Counted from the first letter of the stretch, positions 50,823-60,734 are shown. The stretch is 64,000 nt of DNA from an uncultured Lachnospiraceae bacterium (GCA_902779305.1 CACZBD010000011.1:124001-188000), one strand, 5' to 3'. Notes: generated by a model from the sequence alone, not told the origin. Program-made: numbers and translations.

Positions 50823-51866
50823 ATGGATCTGCACGGCGGTGACCTTTACAGAAATGATGTGGAATATGATTTTTCCGTCAGCTTAAATCCCTGCGGCTGT
50901 CCTGCTAAAGTGACGGCGGCGCTTCATGATGCAGTCGGGAAAGTCACGGCATATCCGGATCTGTTACAGGAAAGATCCCGCAAAGCCATTGCAAAGATCG
51001 AAGGCGTGGCAGAAGAAAACGTGATCTTAACAAACGGCGCTTCGGAACTGTTTATGGCAATTGCAAGGATCCTTTCAAAGAAACCGGCGGTCGTGCCCAT
51101 GCCGTCATTTTCCGGCTATGCGCATGCCTTACAAGCGGCAGATATCCCGATCAGACCGTACCTGCTTTCGGAAGAGAACGGATTTCTGCTGACAGAGGAG
51201 TTCCGGGAAGTGCTTGATGAGCATCTTTCTTCCGTCTGGATCTGTAATCCGAACAACCCGACCGGGAAGACTGTGGATGCCGGACTTTTAAAGAAGATCG
51301 TGAAGTCCTGCAGGGAGCTGGGGATCCTTCCGGTGATCGACTGCTGTTTTTCCGATCTTTGTGAACCGTCTGCTGTCCCTTCGCTTAAGGAGCTGCTTAA
51401 AGAAAATGCGATCATTATCAAAGCCTTTACCAAGACGCTTGCGATTCCGGGTGTCAGGCTCGGCTATGCAGTCTGCGAAGAAGAACTTGCTGCCAGGATC
51501 AGGGCAAACCTTCCGGAATGGAATCTGTCCGGATTTGGCGAAGCCGCAGCAATTTCCGGCGCAGCCGTTCTGACAGGGCCGGAATATCTTAAAACGACAA
51601 GAAGTCTGATCAAAAAGGAACGAGCGTATCTTACGGAGGAACTGCAAAAGGCAGGGCTTAAGGTATATCCGTCGGATACCTGCTTTCTGCTTGTAAGATC
51701 AGGTGTGAATTTAAAAGAAAAACTGCTTGCAAAAAAGATCCTGATCAGAGACTGCGCAAACTTTGCGGGGCTTAGGGAAGGGTATTACAGGATCGCCGTA
51801 AAGGATCATGCGTCGGATGAGATCCTGATCCGCGCGGTAAAAGAGGTGCTTTCACTTGGAGATTGA
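50823..51866 (+). CDS. cobD: Threonine-phosphate decarboxylase-like PLP enzyme
   Basis: A 347-residue fold-type I PLP enzyme related to histidinol-phosphate aminotransferase: VSLNPCGCP, WICNPNNPTGKTV, the PLP Lys in AFTKTLAIPGVRLGYAVC. Between cbiB and cbiC it is most likely CobD, making (R)-1-amino-2-propanol phosphate from threonine phosphate for CbiB. Confidence 0.88.
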   Translation: MDLHGGDLYRNDVEYDFSVSLNPCGCPAKVTAALHDAVGKVTAYPDLLQERSRKAIAKIEGVAEENVILTNGASELFMAIARILSKKPAVVPMPSFSGYAHALQAADIPIRPYLLSEENGFLLTEEFREVLDEHLSSVWICNPNNPTGKTVDAGLLKKIVKSCRELGILPVIDCCFSDLCEPSAVPSLKELLKENAIIIKAFTKTLAIPGVRLGYAVCEEELAARIRANLPEWNLSGFGEAAAISGAAVLTGPEYLKTTRSLIKKERAYLTEELQKAGLKVYPSDTCFLLVRSGVNLKEKLLAKKILIRDCANFAGLREGYYRIAVKDHASDEILIRAVKEVLSLGD

Positions 51867-52509
51867 ATATCTGGATCCACAGGAAATTGAAAAGAGAAGT
51901 TTTGAGATCATAGAAGAGGAGTGTAAAAAGCGCGGGATCATTCTGCCAAAAGACCGGGCGTTTCTGATCAAACGCGTGATCCACACCACGGCGGATTTTG
52001 AATATGCCGATACGCTTTATTTTTCTGAAGATGCTGTGAAGATCGCGCAGGATCTGCTCCTGCAGGGCGCGGATATCGTGACCGATACCAACATGGCATT
52101 ATCCGGGATCAGCAGGAAGGTATTATCGCAGTTCGGAGGCAGCCTCCACTGCTATATGGCTGAGGAAGAAGTCGCCAAGGAAGCTGCAGAGCGGAACGTG
52201 ACCAGGGCGAGTGTCAGCATGGAGAAGGGGATGAAACTGCAAAAGCCTGTGATCTTTGCAATCGGAAACGCGCCGACGGCGCTTTTGAAACTCCGTGAGT
52301 TCTATGATGCGGGGAAAATGCCTGCGTTTGTGATCGGTGTGCCGGTAGGTTTTGTCAATGTGGAAGTATCGAAAGAAAAGATCATGAAGACGACGATCCC
52401 CTGCATCGTGAACAGAGGCAGAAAAGGCGGCAGCAACGTGGCCGCGGCTATCTGCAATGCGCTGTTATATGATCTTAAAAAACGGATACCGACCAGCGGT
52501 CAGGAGTAG
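51856..52509 (+). CDS. cbiC: Cobalt-precorrin-8 methylmutase
   Basis: A 217-residue CbiC with the catalytic His in RVIHTTADFEYA, VTDTNMALSGI and NAPTALLKL. It migrates the C-11 methyl to C-12. The apparent start is TTG at 51856, inside the last codons of cobD, 8 bases after an AGAGG site; the first downstream ATG would remove the catalytic region, so TTG is favoured. Confidence 0.92.
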   Translation: MEIEYLDPQEIEKRSFEIIEEECKKRGIILPKDRAFLIKRVIHTTADFEYADTLYFSEDAVKIAQDLLLQGADIVTDTNMALSGISRKVLSQFGGSLHCYMAEEEVAKEAAERNVTRASVSMEKGMKLQKPVIFAIGNAPTALLKLREFYDAGKMPAFVIGVPVGFVNVEVSKEKIMKTTIPCIVNRGRKGGSNVAAAICNALLYDLKKRIPTSGQE

Positions 52510-52512
52510 AAA

Positions 52513-53646
52513 ATGAGGAACGGTTATACCACGGGAAGCTGCGCTGCAGCCGCCGCAAAAGCCGCCGCCTATATGTTGCTTGGCGGAAGAGAGCGGACAC
52601 ATATTTCCATTGTCACGCCGAAGGGGATCGTTTATGAAGCGGATCTGACGGACATCGTACGGCATGAAAACGAAGTGATCTGCGGCGTGGTCAAAGATGC
52701 GGGAGATGATCCGGATGTCACGGGCGGCTTAAAGATCATGGCGCGCGTGTTCTATGAAGCAGAGGAAAGCGCAGGAAAAGGCAGAAGTGTTTCGATCTGC
52801 GGCGGAGAGGGTGTCGGGATCGTGACCGCGCCGGGACTGGACCAGCCTGTCGGAAACGCGGCGATCAATTCCGTTCCGAGAAAGATGATCGAAGCAGCGG
52901 TTCTGGAGGTCATGGATCTGTTTGATCATGAGGGCGTGCTCGGTGTTGAGATCTTCGTGCCCGGTGGAGAAGCCGTTGCTGAAAAGACCTTTAACCCGAG
53001 ACTTGGGATCAAAGGCGGCATTTCCATTCTGGGGACCAGCGGGATCGTGGAGCCCATGAGCACGCAGGCCGTAAAAGACACGATCTTAACGGAACTGAAA
53101 CAGAAGGCTGCGCTTGGATACCGGGCGGTTGCGATCGCACCCGGAAATTACGGGCTGGCGTTTTTGAAAGAGCAGCTGCATTTTGATCTGGACGCTGCCG
53201 TCAAGTGTTCCAATTTTATCGGAGATACGCTGGATATGATCGCAGAACTTGGGTTTAAAAAGGTTGTGCTGATCGGTCACATCGGTAAGCTGATCAAGGT
53301 TTCCGGCGGGATCATGAACACGCACTCAAAGGAAGCGGATGCAAGGATCGAACTGCTGATGGCAGCAGCGGTCCGGGCAGGCGTATCGATAGATTATGTA
53401 AACCAAATATCAGAATGCCTGACCACAACGGAAGCGCTTCGGATCTTAGAAGAAGCCGGCGCGGCGGAACGCGTGATGCAGAGCGTTACGGACAGGATCT
53501 GTTATCATCTTGTAAAACGCACCGGGGAGAACGTGGAAAGCGGCTGCATCGTGTTTGCAGGCGAGGAAGGGCTGCTTGGGAAGAGTGAAAATGCCATGGA
53601 GATTTTAGAGGAGATCCGTAATGAGGGAACAAGCCAGTTACAGTAA
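52513..53646 (+). CDS. cbiD: Cobalt-precorrin-5B C1-methyltransferase
   Basis: A 377-residue CbiD recognised by RNGYTTGSCAAAAAKAA at the N-terminus, the GEGVGIVTAPGL segment and LIGHIGKLIKVSGGIMNTHS. It methylates C-1 during ring contraction of the anaerobic route. Confidence 0.94.
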   Translation: MRNGYTTGSCAAAAAKAAAYMLLGGRERTHISIVTPKGIVYEADLTDIVRHENEVICGVVKDAGDDPDVTGGLKIMARVFYEAEESAGKGRSVSICGGEGVGIVTAPGLDQPVGNAAINSVPRKMIEAAVLEVMDLFDHEGVLGVEIFVPGGEAVAEKTFNPRLGIKGGISILGTSGIVEPMSTQAVKDTILTELKQKAALGYRAVAIAPGNYGLAFLKEQLHFDLDAAVKCSNFIGDTLDMIAELGFKKVVLIGHIGKLIKVSGGIMNTHSKEADARIELLMAAAVRAGVSIDYVNQISECLTTTEALRILEEAGAAERVMQSVTDRICYHLVKRTGENVESGCIVFAGEEGLLGKSENAMEILEEIRNEGTSQLQ

Positions 53647-54460
53647 GACCGGAACGGAAAATAAACAAAAGAGTGATCGCAAAAACAAGGAAGCATGCGT
53701 GCACTTTGTCGGGGCCGGCCCCGGTGCAAAGGATCTGATCACGGTCAGAGGCATGGAACTTCTTAGAGAAACGGATGTGGTGATCTATGCGGGTTCGCTC
53801 GTCAATCCGGAGCTTCTTTCCTACGCGGCACATGCAGAGACATACAACAGTGCCGAAATGACGCTTGAAGAGGTGATCTTGACCATACAGAAAGCGGTGG
53901 AGGAAGGGAAAGAAGTGGTCCGTCTGCATACCGGCGACCAGAGCGTATACGGGGCCGTCAAAGAGCAGATGGATGCGCTTGAAGAGATCGGGATCTCCTA
54001 TGATTCCTGTCCGGGGGTCAGCGCCTGCTTTGGGGCGGCGGCATCCCTGAATCTGGAATATACGCTGCCCGGCGTGTCACAGACACTTATCATGACCCGT
54101 GCGGAGGGCAGAACCAAAGTGCCTGTCAAAGAGCGCCTGCAGGCATTGTCCACACACGGTGCATCAATGGCGATCTATTTAAGCGCGGCATTGTCGGAAG
54201 AAGTGCAGCAGCAGCTGCTTGCAGGCGGTTATGAAGCAGATACGCCTGCGGCTGTCGTCTATAAGGCCACCTGGCCGGAAGAAAAAGTATTTTTGTGCAC
54301 GGTATCTTCGATCCATGAGACCATGCAAAAAAACGGGATCAAAAACTTTGCGCTGATCCTTGTCGGAGATGCGATCAAAAATGCGGCCTATGAAAGATCC
54401 AGACTTTATGATCCTAACTTTACAACTGCGTTCAGAAAGCGCACGGGAGAGAAAGATTGA
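53621..54460 (+). CDS. cbiF: Cobalt-precorrin-4 C11-methyltransferase
   Basis: A 279-residue uroporphyrin-III C-methyltransferase-family enzyme: VHFVGAGPGAKDLITVRG, VVRLHTGDQSVYGA, LPGVSQTLIMTRAEGRT, which is the CbiF/CobM pattern. It has an extra 25-residue Lys-rich N-terminus from the chosen ATG. It overlaps cbiD by 26 bases and cbiG by 4. Confidence 0.93.
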   Translation: MREQASYSKTGTENKQKSDRKNKEACVHFVGAGPGAKDLITVRGMELLRETDVVIYAGSLVNPELLSYAAHAETYNSAEMTLEEVILTIQKAVEEGKEVVRLHTGDQSVYGAVKEQMDALEEIGISYDSCPGVSACFGAAASLNLEYTLPGVSQTLIMTRAEGRTKVPVKERLQALSTHGASMAIYLSAALSEEVQQQLLAGGYEADTPAAVVYKATWPEEKVFLCTVSSIHETMQKNGIKNFALILVGDAIKNAAYERSRLYDPNFTTAFRKRTGEKD

Positions 54461-55437
54461 AATGGTGTATGATCTGCTTCACAACAAGCGGAGCGGAAGT
54501 GATCTTAAAAATCAAAGAGGCATTTCCAAATGTTTCGGCAGAAGGATTTATAAAGAGCGAAAGCCCTTGTCCCGACGGGATCGTGAAACTTGAAGGGGAT
54601 GTAAAAGAAACGATCGGAAATTGCTTTTTAAAGCAGACGCCGCTGATCTTTATCGGGGCTGTCGGGATCGTATCGCGTCTGATCGCGCCCTTTGTAAAAG
54701 ACAAACTGACGGACACTCCGGTGCTTGTCATTGACGAAAAAATGCGGTTTGTGATCCCGGTCCTTTCCGGTCATGCCGGCGGCGCAAATGACCTGGCAGG
54801 AAAGATCGCGGAGGCGCTTCATGCAATCCCTGTCATCACGACCGCAACGGATGTGGAGGGTGCTTTTGCAGCGGATACCTATGCCGTGCTTTCACACCTG
54901 ACCATCGCGAATAAAAACGGGATCAAAAAAGTTGCCGCAAAGAGTCTTTCGGGGAAACCAATCGTGATCGCTGTGAACAAATACATGCCGCATAATATTG
55001 CCGACATCGTGATCTCTGAGGAAACGGTTACGGAAGATGCGCTCTGGTTAAAGCCGAAACGCTATGTTCTGGGCATTGGCTGCAGGAAAGGGAAAACTTT
55101 GGAAGAAATTGAAAATGCAGTCACACAGGCATTGAATAAGTGCGGTATTTCCTATGAGGATATTTTTGCCTTTGCATCCTTTGAGGGAAAACGGAACGAA
55201 CAGGGGCTGCTTGATCTTTCCGCAAAATACAGGCTGCCGTTCGTGACATTTCCGGCAGACCTGCTGCAGGCCGTGGAGGGTGATTTTTCCGCATCCGCTT
55301 TTGTGAAGGAACAGATAGGCGTTGACAATGTCTGCGAGCGTTCGGCGATCCTTCTGACGAACGGCTGTGGGAAACTGGTGCTGAAAAAACAGGCAGAAAA
55401 CGGGGTCACGGTGGCTGTTGCAAAATATGTGATCTGA
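54457..55437 (+). CDS. cbiG: Cobalt-precorrin-5A hydrolase
   Basis: A 326-residue CbiG: IGAVGIVSRLIAPFVKDKL, VLSGHAGGANDLA and the C-terminal domain starting LGIGCRKGKTLEEIENAV. It opens the delta-lactone and releases acetaldehyde in the anaerobic path. Confidence 0.93.
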   Translation: MKWCMICFTTSGAEVILKIKEAFPNVSAEGFIKSESPCPDGIVKLEGDVKETIGNCFLKQTPLIFIGAVGIVSRLIAPFVKDKLTDTPVLVIDEKMRFVIPVLSGHAGGANDLAGKIAEALHAIPVITTATDVEGAFAADTYAVLSHLTIANKNGIKKVAAKSLSGKPIVIAVNKYMPHNIADIVISEETVTEDALWLKPKRYVLGIGCRKGKTLEEIENAVTQALNKCGISYEDIFAFASFEGKRNEQGLLDLSAKYRLPFVTFPADLLQAVEGDFSASAFVKEQIGVDNVCERSAILLTNGCGKLVLKKQAENGVTVAVAKYVI

Positions 55438-55502
55438 TGCACAAACGGATCTGTATGCGGCCGGAATTTAACGGAGAAAAAAATAATAATATGAGGACAG
55501 CT

Positions 55503-56237
55503 ATGGGAAAGATCTTTGTGGTGGGTATCGGCCCGGGCGATAAGGAGCATATGACAAGAGAAGCAGAGCATGCGATCGAAGAAAGCGATCTGATCGTCGG
55601 GTATACCACCTATGTCGAATTGCTGAGAGACATTTATCCGGAAAAAGAGTTCCTGCAGACCGGCATGAAACAGGAGAGAGAACGGTGCGAACTCTGTCTG
55701 CGGCAGGCACAGGAAGGCAAAACCGTCAGCCTGATCTGCAGCGGGGATGCGGGCGTTTACGGCATGGCTTCCCTGATGCTGGAAGTGGCAGGAGATAACA
55801 GCAGCATTCCGGTCAGGATCGTGAGCGGTGTCACGGCAGCGCTTTCCGGCGCGGCTTTGCTCGGTGCGCCGATCGGAAATGATTTTTGCGTGATCAGTTT
55901 AAGCGATTATCTGACGCCGTGGACCGTCATTAAAAAGCGGTTATTAAGCGCTGCGGAGGGCGATCTTGCCATCGTGCTTTACAATCCGTCGAGCAAAAAC
56001 AGGCCGGATCACCTGAAGAATGCCCTGAATGAGCTTCAGAAAGTGATCGGCAATGACCGCCCCTGCGGTTTGGTCAGAAACATCGGACGAGACGGGGAAA
56101 GTGCATGGATCGGCAGTTTTGAGGAACTATACGATCAGGAAACGGACATGTTCACGACGGTTTTTATCGGGAACAGTTTTACACGCGTGATCGACCATAA
56201 ACTTGTCACGCCGAGAGGGTATGAAGGCAATGTCTGA
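55503..56237 (+). CDS. cbiH: Cobalt-precorrin-3 C17-methyltransferase
   Basis: A 244-residue methyltransferase: IFVVGIGPGDKEHMTREA, CSGDAGVYGMASLML, GNDFCVISLSDYLTPW, VLYNPSSKNRP, the CbiH/CobJ pattern. The ATG at 55503 has GAGGAC 5 bases before it; an alternative ATG at 55491 adds four residues. Confidence 0.93.
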   Translation: MGKIFVVGIGPGDKEHMTREAEHAIEESDLIVGYTTYVELLRDIYPEKEFLQTGMKQERERCELCLRQAQEGKTVSLICSGDAGVYGMASLMLEVAGDNSSIPVRIVSGVTAALSGAALLGAPIGNDFCVISLSDYLTPWTVIKKRLLSAAEGDLAIVLYNPSSKNRPDHLKNALNELQKVIGNDRPCGLVRNIGRDGESAWIGSFEELYDQETDMFTTVFIGNSFTRVIDHKLVTPRGYEGNV

Positions 56238-58434
56238 AAAGAAAAGGATCATCCTGTTTTCCGGAACCACGGAGGGACGCCTGCTTTCGGAAGAACTTGA
56301 AAAAATGAAGATCAAACACACGGTCTGTGTGGCAACGGAATACGGCAAACTGCTGCAGCCTTCGGGCATGTATGTCTCTGTCCATGAAGGACGGATGGAT
56401 GAAAGCGAAATGGAAGCTTTTCTTGCAAATGATGCCGGGATCGTGATCGACGCCACGCATCCGTTTGCGAAAGAAGTAAGCGAAAACATCAGGAAGGCGG
56501 CAAAAAAGGCAGGTGCGGTCTGTTTCAGACTCCTGCGGGATGCGGATGAACTGCATGAAGCAAAAGACTGCTCCGGATGCGGACAGGAAGATGTCTTGGA
56601 GACTGGACCGGATCAGGTCCGCTTCTTTCCGGATGCAGGATCACTTGCCGCAGCACTCCGGGAGACAAAAGGAAATCTGCTGTTTACGACTGGAACCAAA
56701 GACCTGACGTTATTTACAGAGGTATTTAAGGAGCCGTCCCGTGTTTATGCCAGAGTCCTGCCGGATCCTGTCTGTATGCAGGCTTGTCTTGATGCAGGTA
56801 TTTTACGGGACCACATCATCGCCATGCAGGGACCGTTTACGGAGGAGATGAACCTTGCCACGATCCGCCAGTTTTCAATCGGAACACTCATCACAAAAGA
56901 GAGCGGGAAGACGGGCGGTTTTGCGGAAAAGGTCCGTGCTGCTGAAAAGGCTGGGATCGCATGCTTTTGCATAAAAAGACCAAAAGAGAGTGGGTACTGT
57001 TTCGATGAGGTATTGGATGCCGTTGTAGCGTATGCGAAAGAAAACAGAACGGAGCGTGCATCGGAACCCGGCCTGGAAAGTAAAACGGATGACAGATTGA
57101 ATAGTTTACATAATGTTTCGATTTGCATCGTCGGCACGGGAATGGGAAACCGGGCAGGACTTACGGCAGAAGCGCTTGATGCCATAAGAAAAGCAGATAT
57201 TCTGTTTGGCGCATCCCGCCTTCTTGCACCGTTTCAGGAGAAAAAGGCTTATCCGTATTACCGGTTTTCAGACATTCTTCCCGTGATCTGCGATCAGATC
57301 GAAAAGCAGGGTGCAAAAGACCTTTCCGTTGCCGTATTGTTTTCCGGAGATATCGGCTTCTACAGCGGTGCGCAGGCATTTGAAACGGAACTGATACAGT
57401 GGGCTGCTGATGCAAAAGAGGTTTCCGTTTCCGTACACAGGTATCCGGGGATCTCGTCCGTATCCTTCTTAGCATCCCGCCTCGGTATTTCCTATGCGGA
57501 TGCGAAGGTGATCAGTCTGCACGGAAAGAATACGGAAGAAGATCTGAAGGTTGCGGCAAAAGAAATATTGTATTACGGCGATACATTTTTGCTGCTGTCT
57601 TCAGGGGACGATCTGGTCATGCTCGGACGCCTGTTATGCAAAGAGCCTTTGTGTGAGTTTTCTTCCGATGAAGGGGTTGACAGTCCTGACGCTGCTGACG
57701 GCTCGCAGGAGGGAATCCGGATGACGGTTGCAAAACGGCTGTCTTATGAAGATGAAATGATCACGGCCTGCTGTTTGGACGAGCTGGAACAGTTTGCGGG
57801 TGATGGGCTGTATACGGTTTACATAAATAATCCGCATCCGCAAAAGAAGTGCCTGATTCCATATCTGGAAGATGAGGAACTGATCCGCGACCGGGTGCCG
57901 ATGACCAAGGAAGTGATCCGGCATCTTTGCATCGGACTTTTGCATTTAAAAGAAGGGGATGTGCTCTATGATATCGGCAGCGGAACTGGATCCGTTTCGA
58001 TCGAGGCAGCAAAACTTTCCGATACGCTGAGGGTTTATGCGATCGAAAAGAATCCGGATGCGATCGGGCTGCTGGAAAAGAACCGTGAGACTTTTTCCGC
58101 CTCGAATATGATCTTGATAAAGGGGGAAGCACCCGAAGCGTTAAACGGTCCGGAAGCACCGGATGCGGTCTTTATCGGCGGAAGCGGCGGAAAACTTACA
58201 GGGATCCTGCAGGCGCTTAAAGATCTGCAAAAGAAGATCCGTGTAGTGATCACGGCGGTCAGTCTGGAGACCATGCAGGAAATCAAAGAACTGTACCGGG
58301 ATCCGGCGGTAAAAGATCTGAAGATCAGAATGATCCAGGTAAGCGACGTGAACGGTCTTGGCGATCATCATCTGCTGATGGCGAATAACCCCGTGATGAT
58401 CGCGGCGTTTGACCTTTATGAAGAGGAGTCTTAA
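56221..58434 (+). CDS. cbiJET: CbiJ-CbiE-CbiT fusion (precorrin-6A reductase and precorrin-6Y C5,15-methyltransferase/decarboxylase)
   Basis: A 737-residue three-domain protein. Residues about 1-260 are CbiJ/CobK reductase (LFSGTTEGRLLSEEL, DATHPFAKEVSENI). Residues about 290-520 are a CbiE methyltransferase (ICIVGTGMGNRAGLTAEAL, LFSGDIGFYSGA). Residues about 555-730 are a CbiT Rossmann methyltransferase (DVLYDIGSGTGSVSIEAA). CbiE-CbiT fusions are common (CobL), but CbiJ is usually separate. The start at 56221 overlaps cbiH by 17 bases; 56230 is an alternative. Confidence 0.9.
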   Translation: MKAMSEKKRIILFSGTTEGRLLSEELEKMKIKHTVCVATEYGKLLQPSGMYVSVHEGRMDESEMEAFLANDAGIVIDATHPFAKEVSENIRKAAKKAGAVCFRLLRDADELHEAKDCSGCGQEDVLETGPDQVRFFPDAGSLAAALRETKGNLLFTTGTKDLTLFTEVFKEPSRVYARVLPDPVCMQACLDAGILRDHIIAMQGPFTEEMNLATIRQFSIGTLITKESGKTGGFAEKVRAAEKAGIACFCIKRPKESGYCFDEVLDAVVAYAKENRTERASEPGLESKTDDRLNSLHNVSICIVGTGMGNRAGLTAEALDAIRKADILFGASRLLAPFQEKKAYPYYRFSDILPVICDQIEKQGAKDLSVAVLFSGDIGFYSGAQAFETELIQWAADAKEVSVSVHRYPGISSVSFLASRLGISYADAKVISLHGKNTEEDLKVAAKEILYYGDTFLLLSSGDDLVMLGRLLCKEPLCEFSSDEGVDSPDAADGSQEGIRMTVAKRLSYEDEMITACCLDELEQFAGDGLYTVYINNPHPQKKCLIPYLEDEELIRDRVPMTKEVIRHLCIGLLHLKEGDVLYDIGSGTGSVSIEAAKLSDTLRVYAIEKNPDAIGLLEKNRETFSASNMILIKGEAPEALNGPEAPDAVFIGGSGGKLTGILQALKDLQKKIRVVITAVSLETMQEIKELYRDPAVKDLKIRMIQVSDVNGLGDHHLLMANNPVMIAAFDLYEEES

Positions 58435-58444
58435 GAAAACCGTA

Positions 58445-59890
58445 ATGAGCAAAAAGAGAATTCTGTTTGCATCCACAAAAAGCGGCGGCGGCAAGACGCT
58501 GATCACCTGCGGATTTTTAACTGTTCTTAAAAATCACGGGCTGGACGTCTGCGCCTGTAAATGCGGGCCGGACTATATCGACCCGATGTTTCACCGCGCG
58601 GTTTTGCAGACAGAAAGCGGGAATCTGGATACGTTCTTTTCAGGCAGGGACGGCGTCAGAAAGATCCTGCGTTTTGATCCGCATGCATATTGTGTGATCG
58701 AGGGCGTCATGGGAATCTATGACGGGATCGGCGGACTCATGCAAGAGGCCTCTTCCTATGATGTAGCATCTGCAACGGATACACCGGTGATCCTGATCGT
58801 GGATGCACAGGGACTCGGAAGGACAGTCATTTCCCTGGTCAAGGGAATTCTTTCGGATGATAAAGAACACAGGATCCGGGGGATCATCTGTAACAAGGTC
58901 AGCGCGAAATTTTACGAACGCCTGAAGCCTGTGATGGAAGAAGAACTGCGATCAGCCGGGTATGATGTCAGATCGGTCGGATATCTGCCGAAACTTTCCG
59001 GCGTCGATTTTGCCAAAAGACATCTTGGCCTCCTGATGCCTGATGAGATTGAAAACTTTTCGGAGCAGATCAGGAAAGTGGCAGATGCGATCGAAACCTG
59101 CTGGGATATTCCTGCGGTCCTTTCCATCATGGAGTCGGCGGCGGGGGATCTTGGTGAAGCCTGTACGGAACCGTCATGGTCTCAAGCTGCAGATGAGACG
59201 GGTGATTTTCATAAAAATACGATCCGGGATAATACGCTGCAAAATCCGCTCCGGCTTGCGGTTGCAAGGGATGAAGCCTTCTGCTTTTATTACCCGGAAA
59301 ACCTAAAACTGTTTGCGCAAAAAGGAGTGGAGATCGTGCCGTTTTCGCCGCTGCATGATCACTCACTTCCTGAAAACGTGCAGGGAATTCTGCTTGGCGG
59401 CGGTTATCCCGAACTGTATGCCAAAGCGCTCAGTGAGAATACCGGTATGATCGATTCCGTAAAGAATGCGATCCGAAACGGGCTGCCTTCCCTGGCGGAA
59501 TGCGGCGGTTTTCTGTATCTGCATGAAGAACTTTTTGATGAGGAGGGGACCGCGTATCCGATGGCGGGTGTGATCAAAGGGTCCTGCAGGAAGCAAAAGG
59601 GCCTGACGCGGTTTGGCTATGTAACACTGCAAACTGTACCGGGCAGTGAATTGTCTGCAGGATCGCTTGTCCATGCGCTTGCGGGAATGCGGGGGCATGA
59701 GTTCCATTATTATGACAGCACCGACAACGGAAGCGATATGCTGCTTATGAAAGCGGGCGAGGAGATCAGCTGGGCAGCCATGCATGTGTCAGCCGACTAT
59801 GTTTTCGGATTTGCACATCTTTACTACGCCTCCGATCCTGCATTTGTCGATGCTTTTATCGACAGGATGCGTTCGTACGTTTGTTATTGA
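58445..59890 (+). CDS. cbiA: Cobyrinate a,c-diamide synthase
   Basis: A 481-residue CbiA: P-loop FASTKSGGGKTLITCGFL, CGPDYIDPMFH, EGVMGIYDGIGG and a C-terminal glutaminase domain with the Cys in LAECGGFLYLHEEL. It amidates the a and c side chains before CbiP acts. It is the last gene of the cobalamin operon. An upstream ATG at 58409 overlaps cbiJET and would add 12 residues. Confidence 0.94.
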   Translation: MSKKRILFASTKSGGGKTLITCGFLTVLKNHGLDVCACKCGPDYIDPMFHRAVLQTESGNLDTFFSGRDGVRKILRFDPHAYCVIEGVMGIYDGIGGLMQEASSYDVASATDTPVILIVDAQGLGRTVISLVKGILSDDKEHRIRGIICNKVSAKFYERLKPVMEEELRSAGYDVRSVGYLPKLSGVDFAKRHLGLLMPDEIENFSEQIRKVADAIETCWDIPAVLSIMESAAGDLGEACTEPSWSQAADETGDFHKNTIRDNTLQNPLRLAVARDEAFCFYYPENLKLFAQKGVEIVPFSPLHDHSLPENVQGILLGGGYPELYAKALSENTGMIDSVKNAIRNGLPSLAECGGFLYLHEELFDEEGTAYPMAGVIKGSCRKQKGLTRFGYVTLQTVPGSELSAGSLVHALAGMRGHEFHYYDSTDNGSDMLLMKAGEEISWAAMHVSADYVFGFAHLYYASDPAFVDAFIDRMRSYVCY

Positions 59891-60069
59891 CATTTATAAC
59901 ACATTGTGTTACCGTTGTTATGCGGAAATTGACACGTCTATTTTATCATTGCATATGATTTCCCCTAAAATATGAATATTTAGTCACTTTTGCGAACCCA
60001 TTTGTGTTAAAATATCCTTGTCTGAAAAGGATTCATATTTGGGTTTGAAATGGAAAGGAATCATTTCAG

Positions 60070-60486
60070 ATGAATCGCAAACCCAAATCGAATTCATATG
60101 TTCAACCCATGCCGAGAAAGCAGTTTTTAAGACTGATGCATGAGTTTAAAGAGATTGGCGGCAAGTACATTTGCAATAAGGAAACTGAGGAATTTTTATC
60201 TTTGCAGAAAGCCGAGGCAATGACGATTGACGGTTTTACGATCCTCTTTTCAAGAAGACCGTCACGCGCTGCCGTATATGAGGAATTGTTTCATGCAAAG
60301 CAGTTTCGTAATGGAAAAATAAACGGTTCATTTGAAAACATGCTTACATGCGAAGTGGAAGCACAGGAGTATCTTTTGAACAATGCGAAATTATTAGAAT
60401 TGACTGATCCGGAAATCATACAAACAAGACAGGCCTTAGAGTGGTATCGACAAAAACTCACGGAACTGAAAGGAGAAGAAATATGA
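60070..60486 (+). CDS. Possible stand-alone zincin-like metallopeptidase toxin domain
   Basis: A 138-residue basic protein. The core AAVYEELFHAKQFRNG carries an E-E-x-x-H-A-x-Q helix like the zinc helix of small metallopeptidase domains found at the C-termini of polymorphic toxins, followed by a Glu in CEVEAQEYLL that could be a third ligand. It has no signal peptide or secretion domain, so it may be an orphan toxin tip. The 180 bases before it hold an A/T-rich promoter-like region. It overlaps the next gene by 4 bases, suggesting a functional pair. Assignment is tentative. Confidence 0.5.
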   Translation: MNRKPKSNSYVQPMPRKQFLRLMHEFKEIGGKYICNKETEEFLSLQKAEAMTIDGFTILFSRRPSRAAVYEELFHAKQFRNGKINGSFENMLTCEVEAQEYLLNNAKLLELTDPEIIQTRQALEWYRQKLTELKGEEI

Positions 60487-60713
60487 TCATATGCAATGTC
60501 TTGAAGACAATGAATATTGGTGATAATACAGCGGTTATCGTAGACGGGCCACGGGAACTGTTTCGAAACGGAATAGGAATTTTGGATGAAAATGGAAAGC
60601 CGTTTGAAGTGCTGTCAGTAGGTATAAATTGCGTTGACGATCTTGAAGCATTACTGGATAAGACTTCGCTTTTGATAAATGGTAATTTTATTTCAGAGAA
60701 AATGTATATTTGA
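60483..60713 (+). CDS. Small beta-barrel protein, possible immunity partner
   Basis: A 76-residue protein of alternating strands (AVIVDGPRELFRNGIGILDE, FEVLSVGI, TSLLINGNF). AGGAG lies 7 bases before the ATG, which overlaps the stop of the metallopeptidase-like gene. Order and coupling suggest an immunity protein or partner. Its family is not recognised with certainty. Confidence 0.45.
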   Translation: MIICNVLKTMNIGDNTAVIVDGPRELFRNGIGILDENGKPFEVLSVGINCVDDLEALLDKTSLLINGNFISEKMYI

Positions 60714-60734
60714 TCGATCAGGTCATGAATTAAT

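Noticed and set aside
60483..60713. Translation factor or ribosomal protein fragment
   Set aside because: The beta-strand pattern is suggestive, but no diagnostic motif is present and the gene is coupled to the toxin-like frame.
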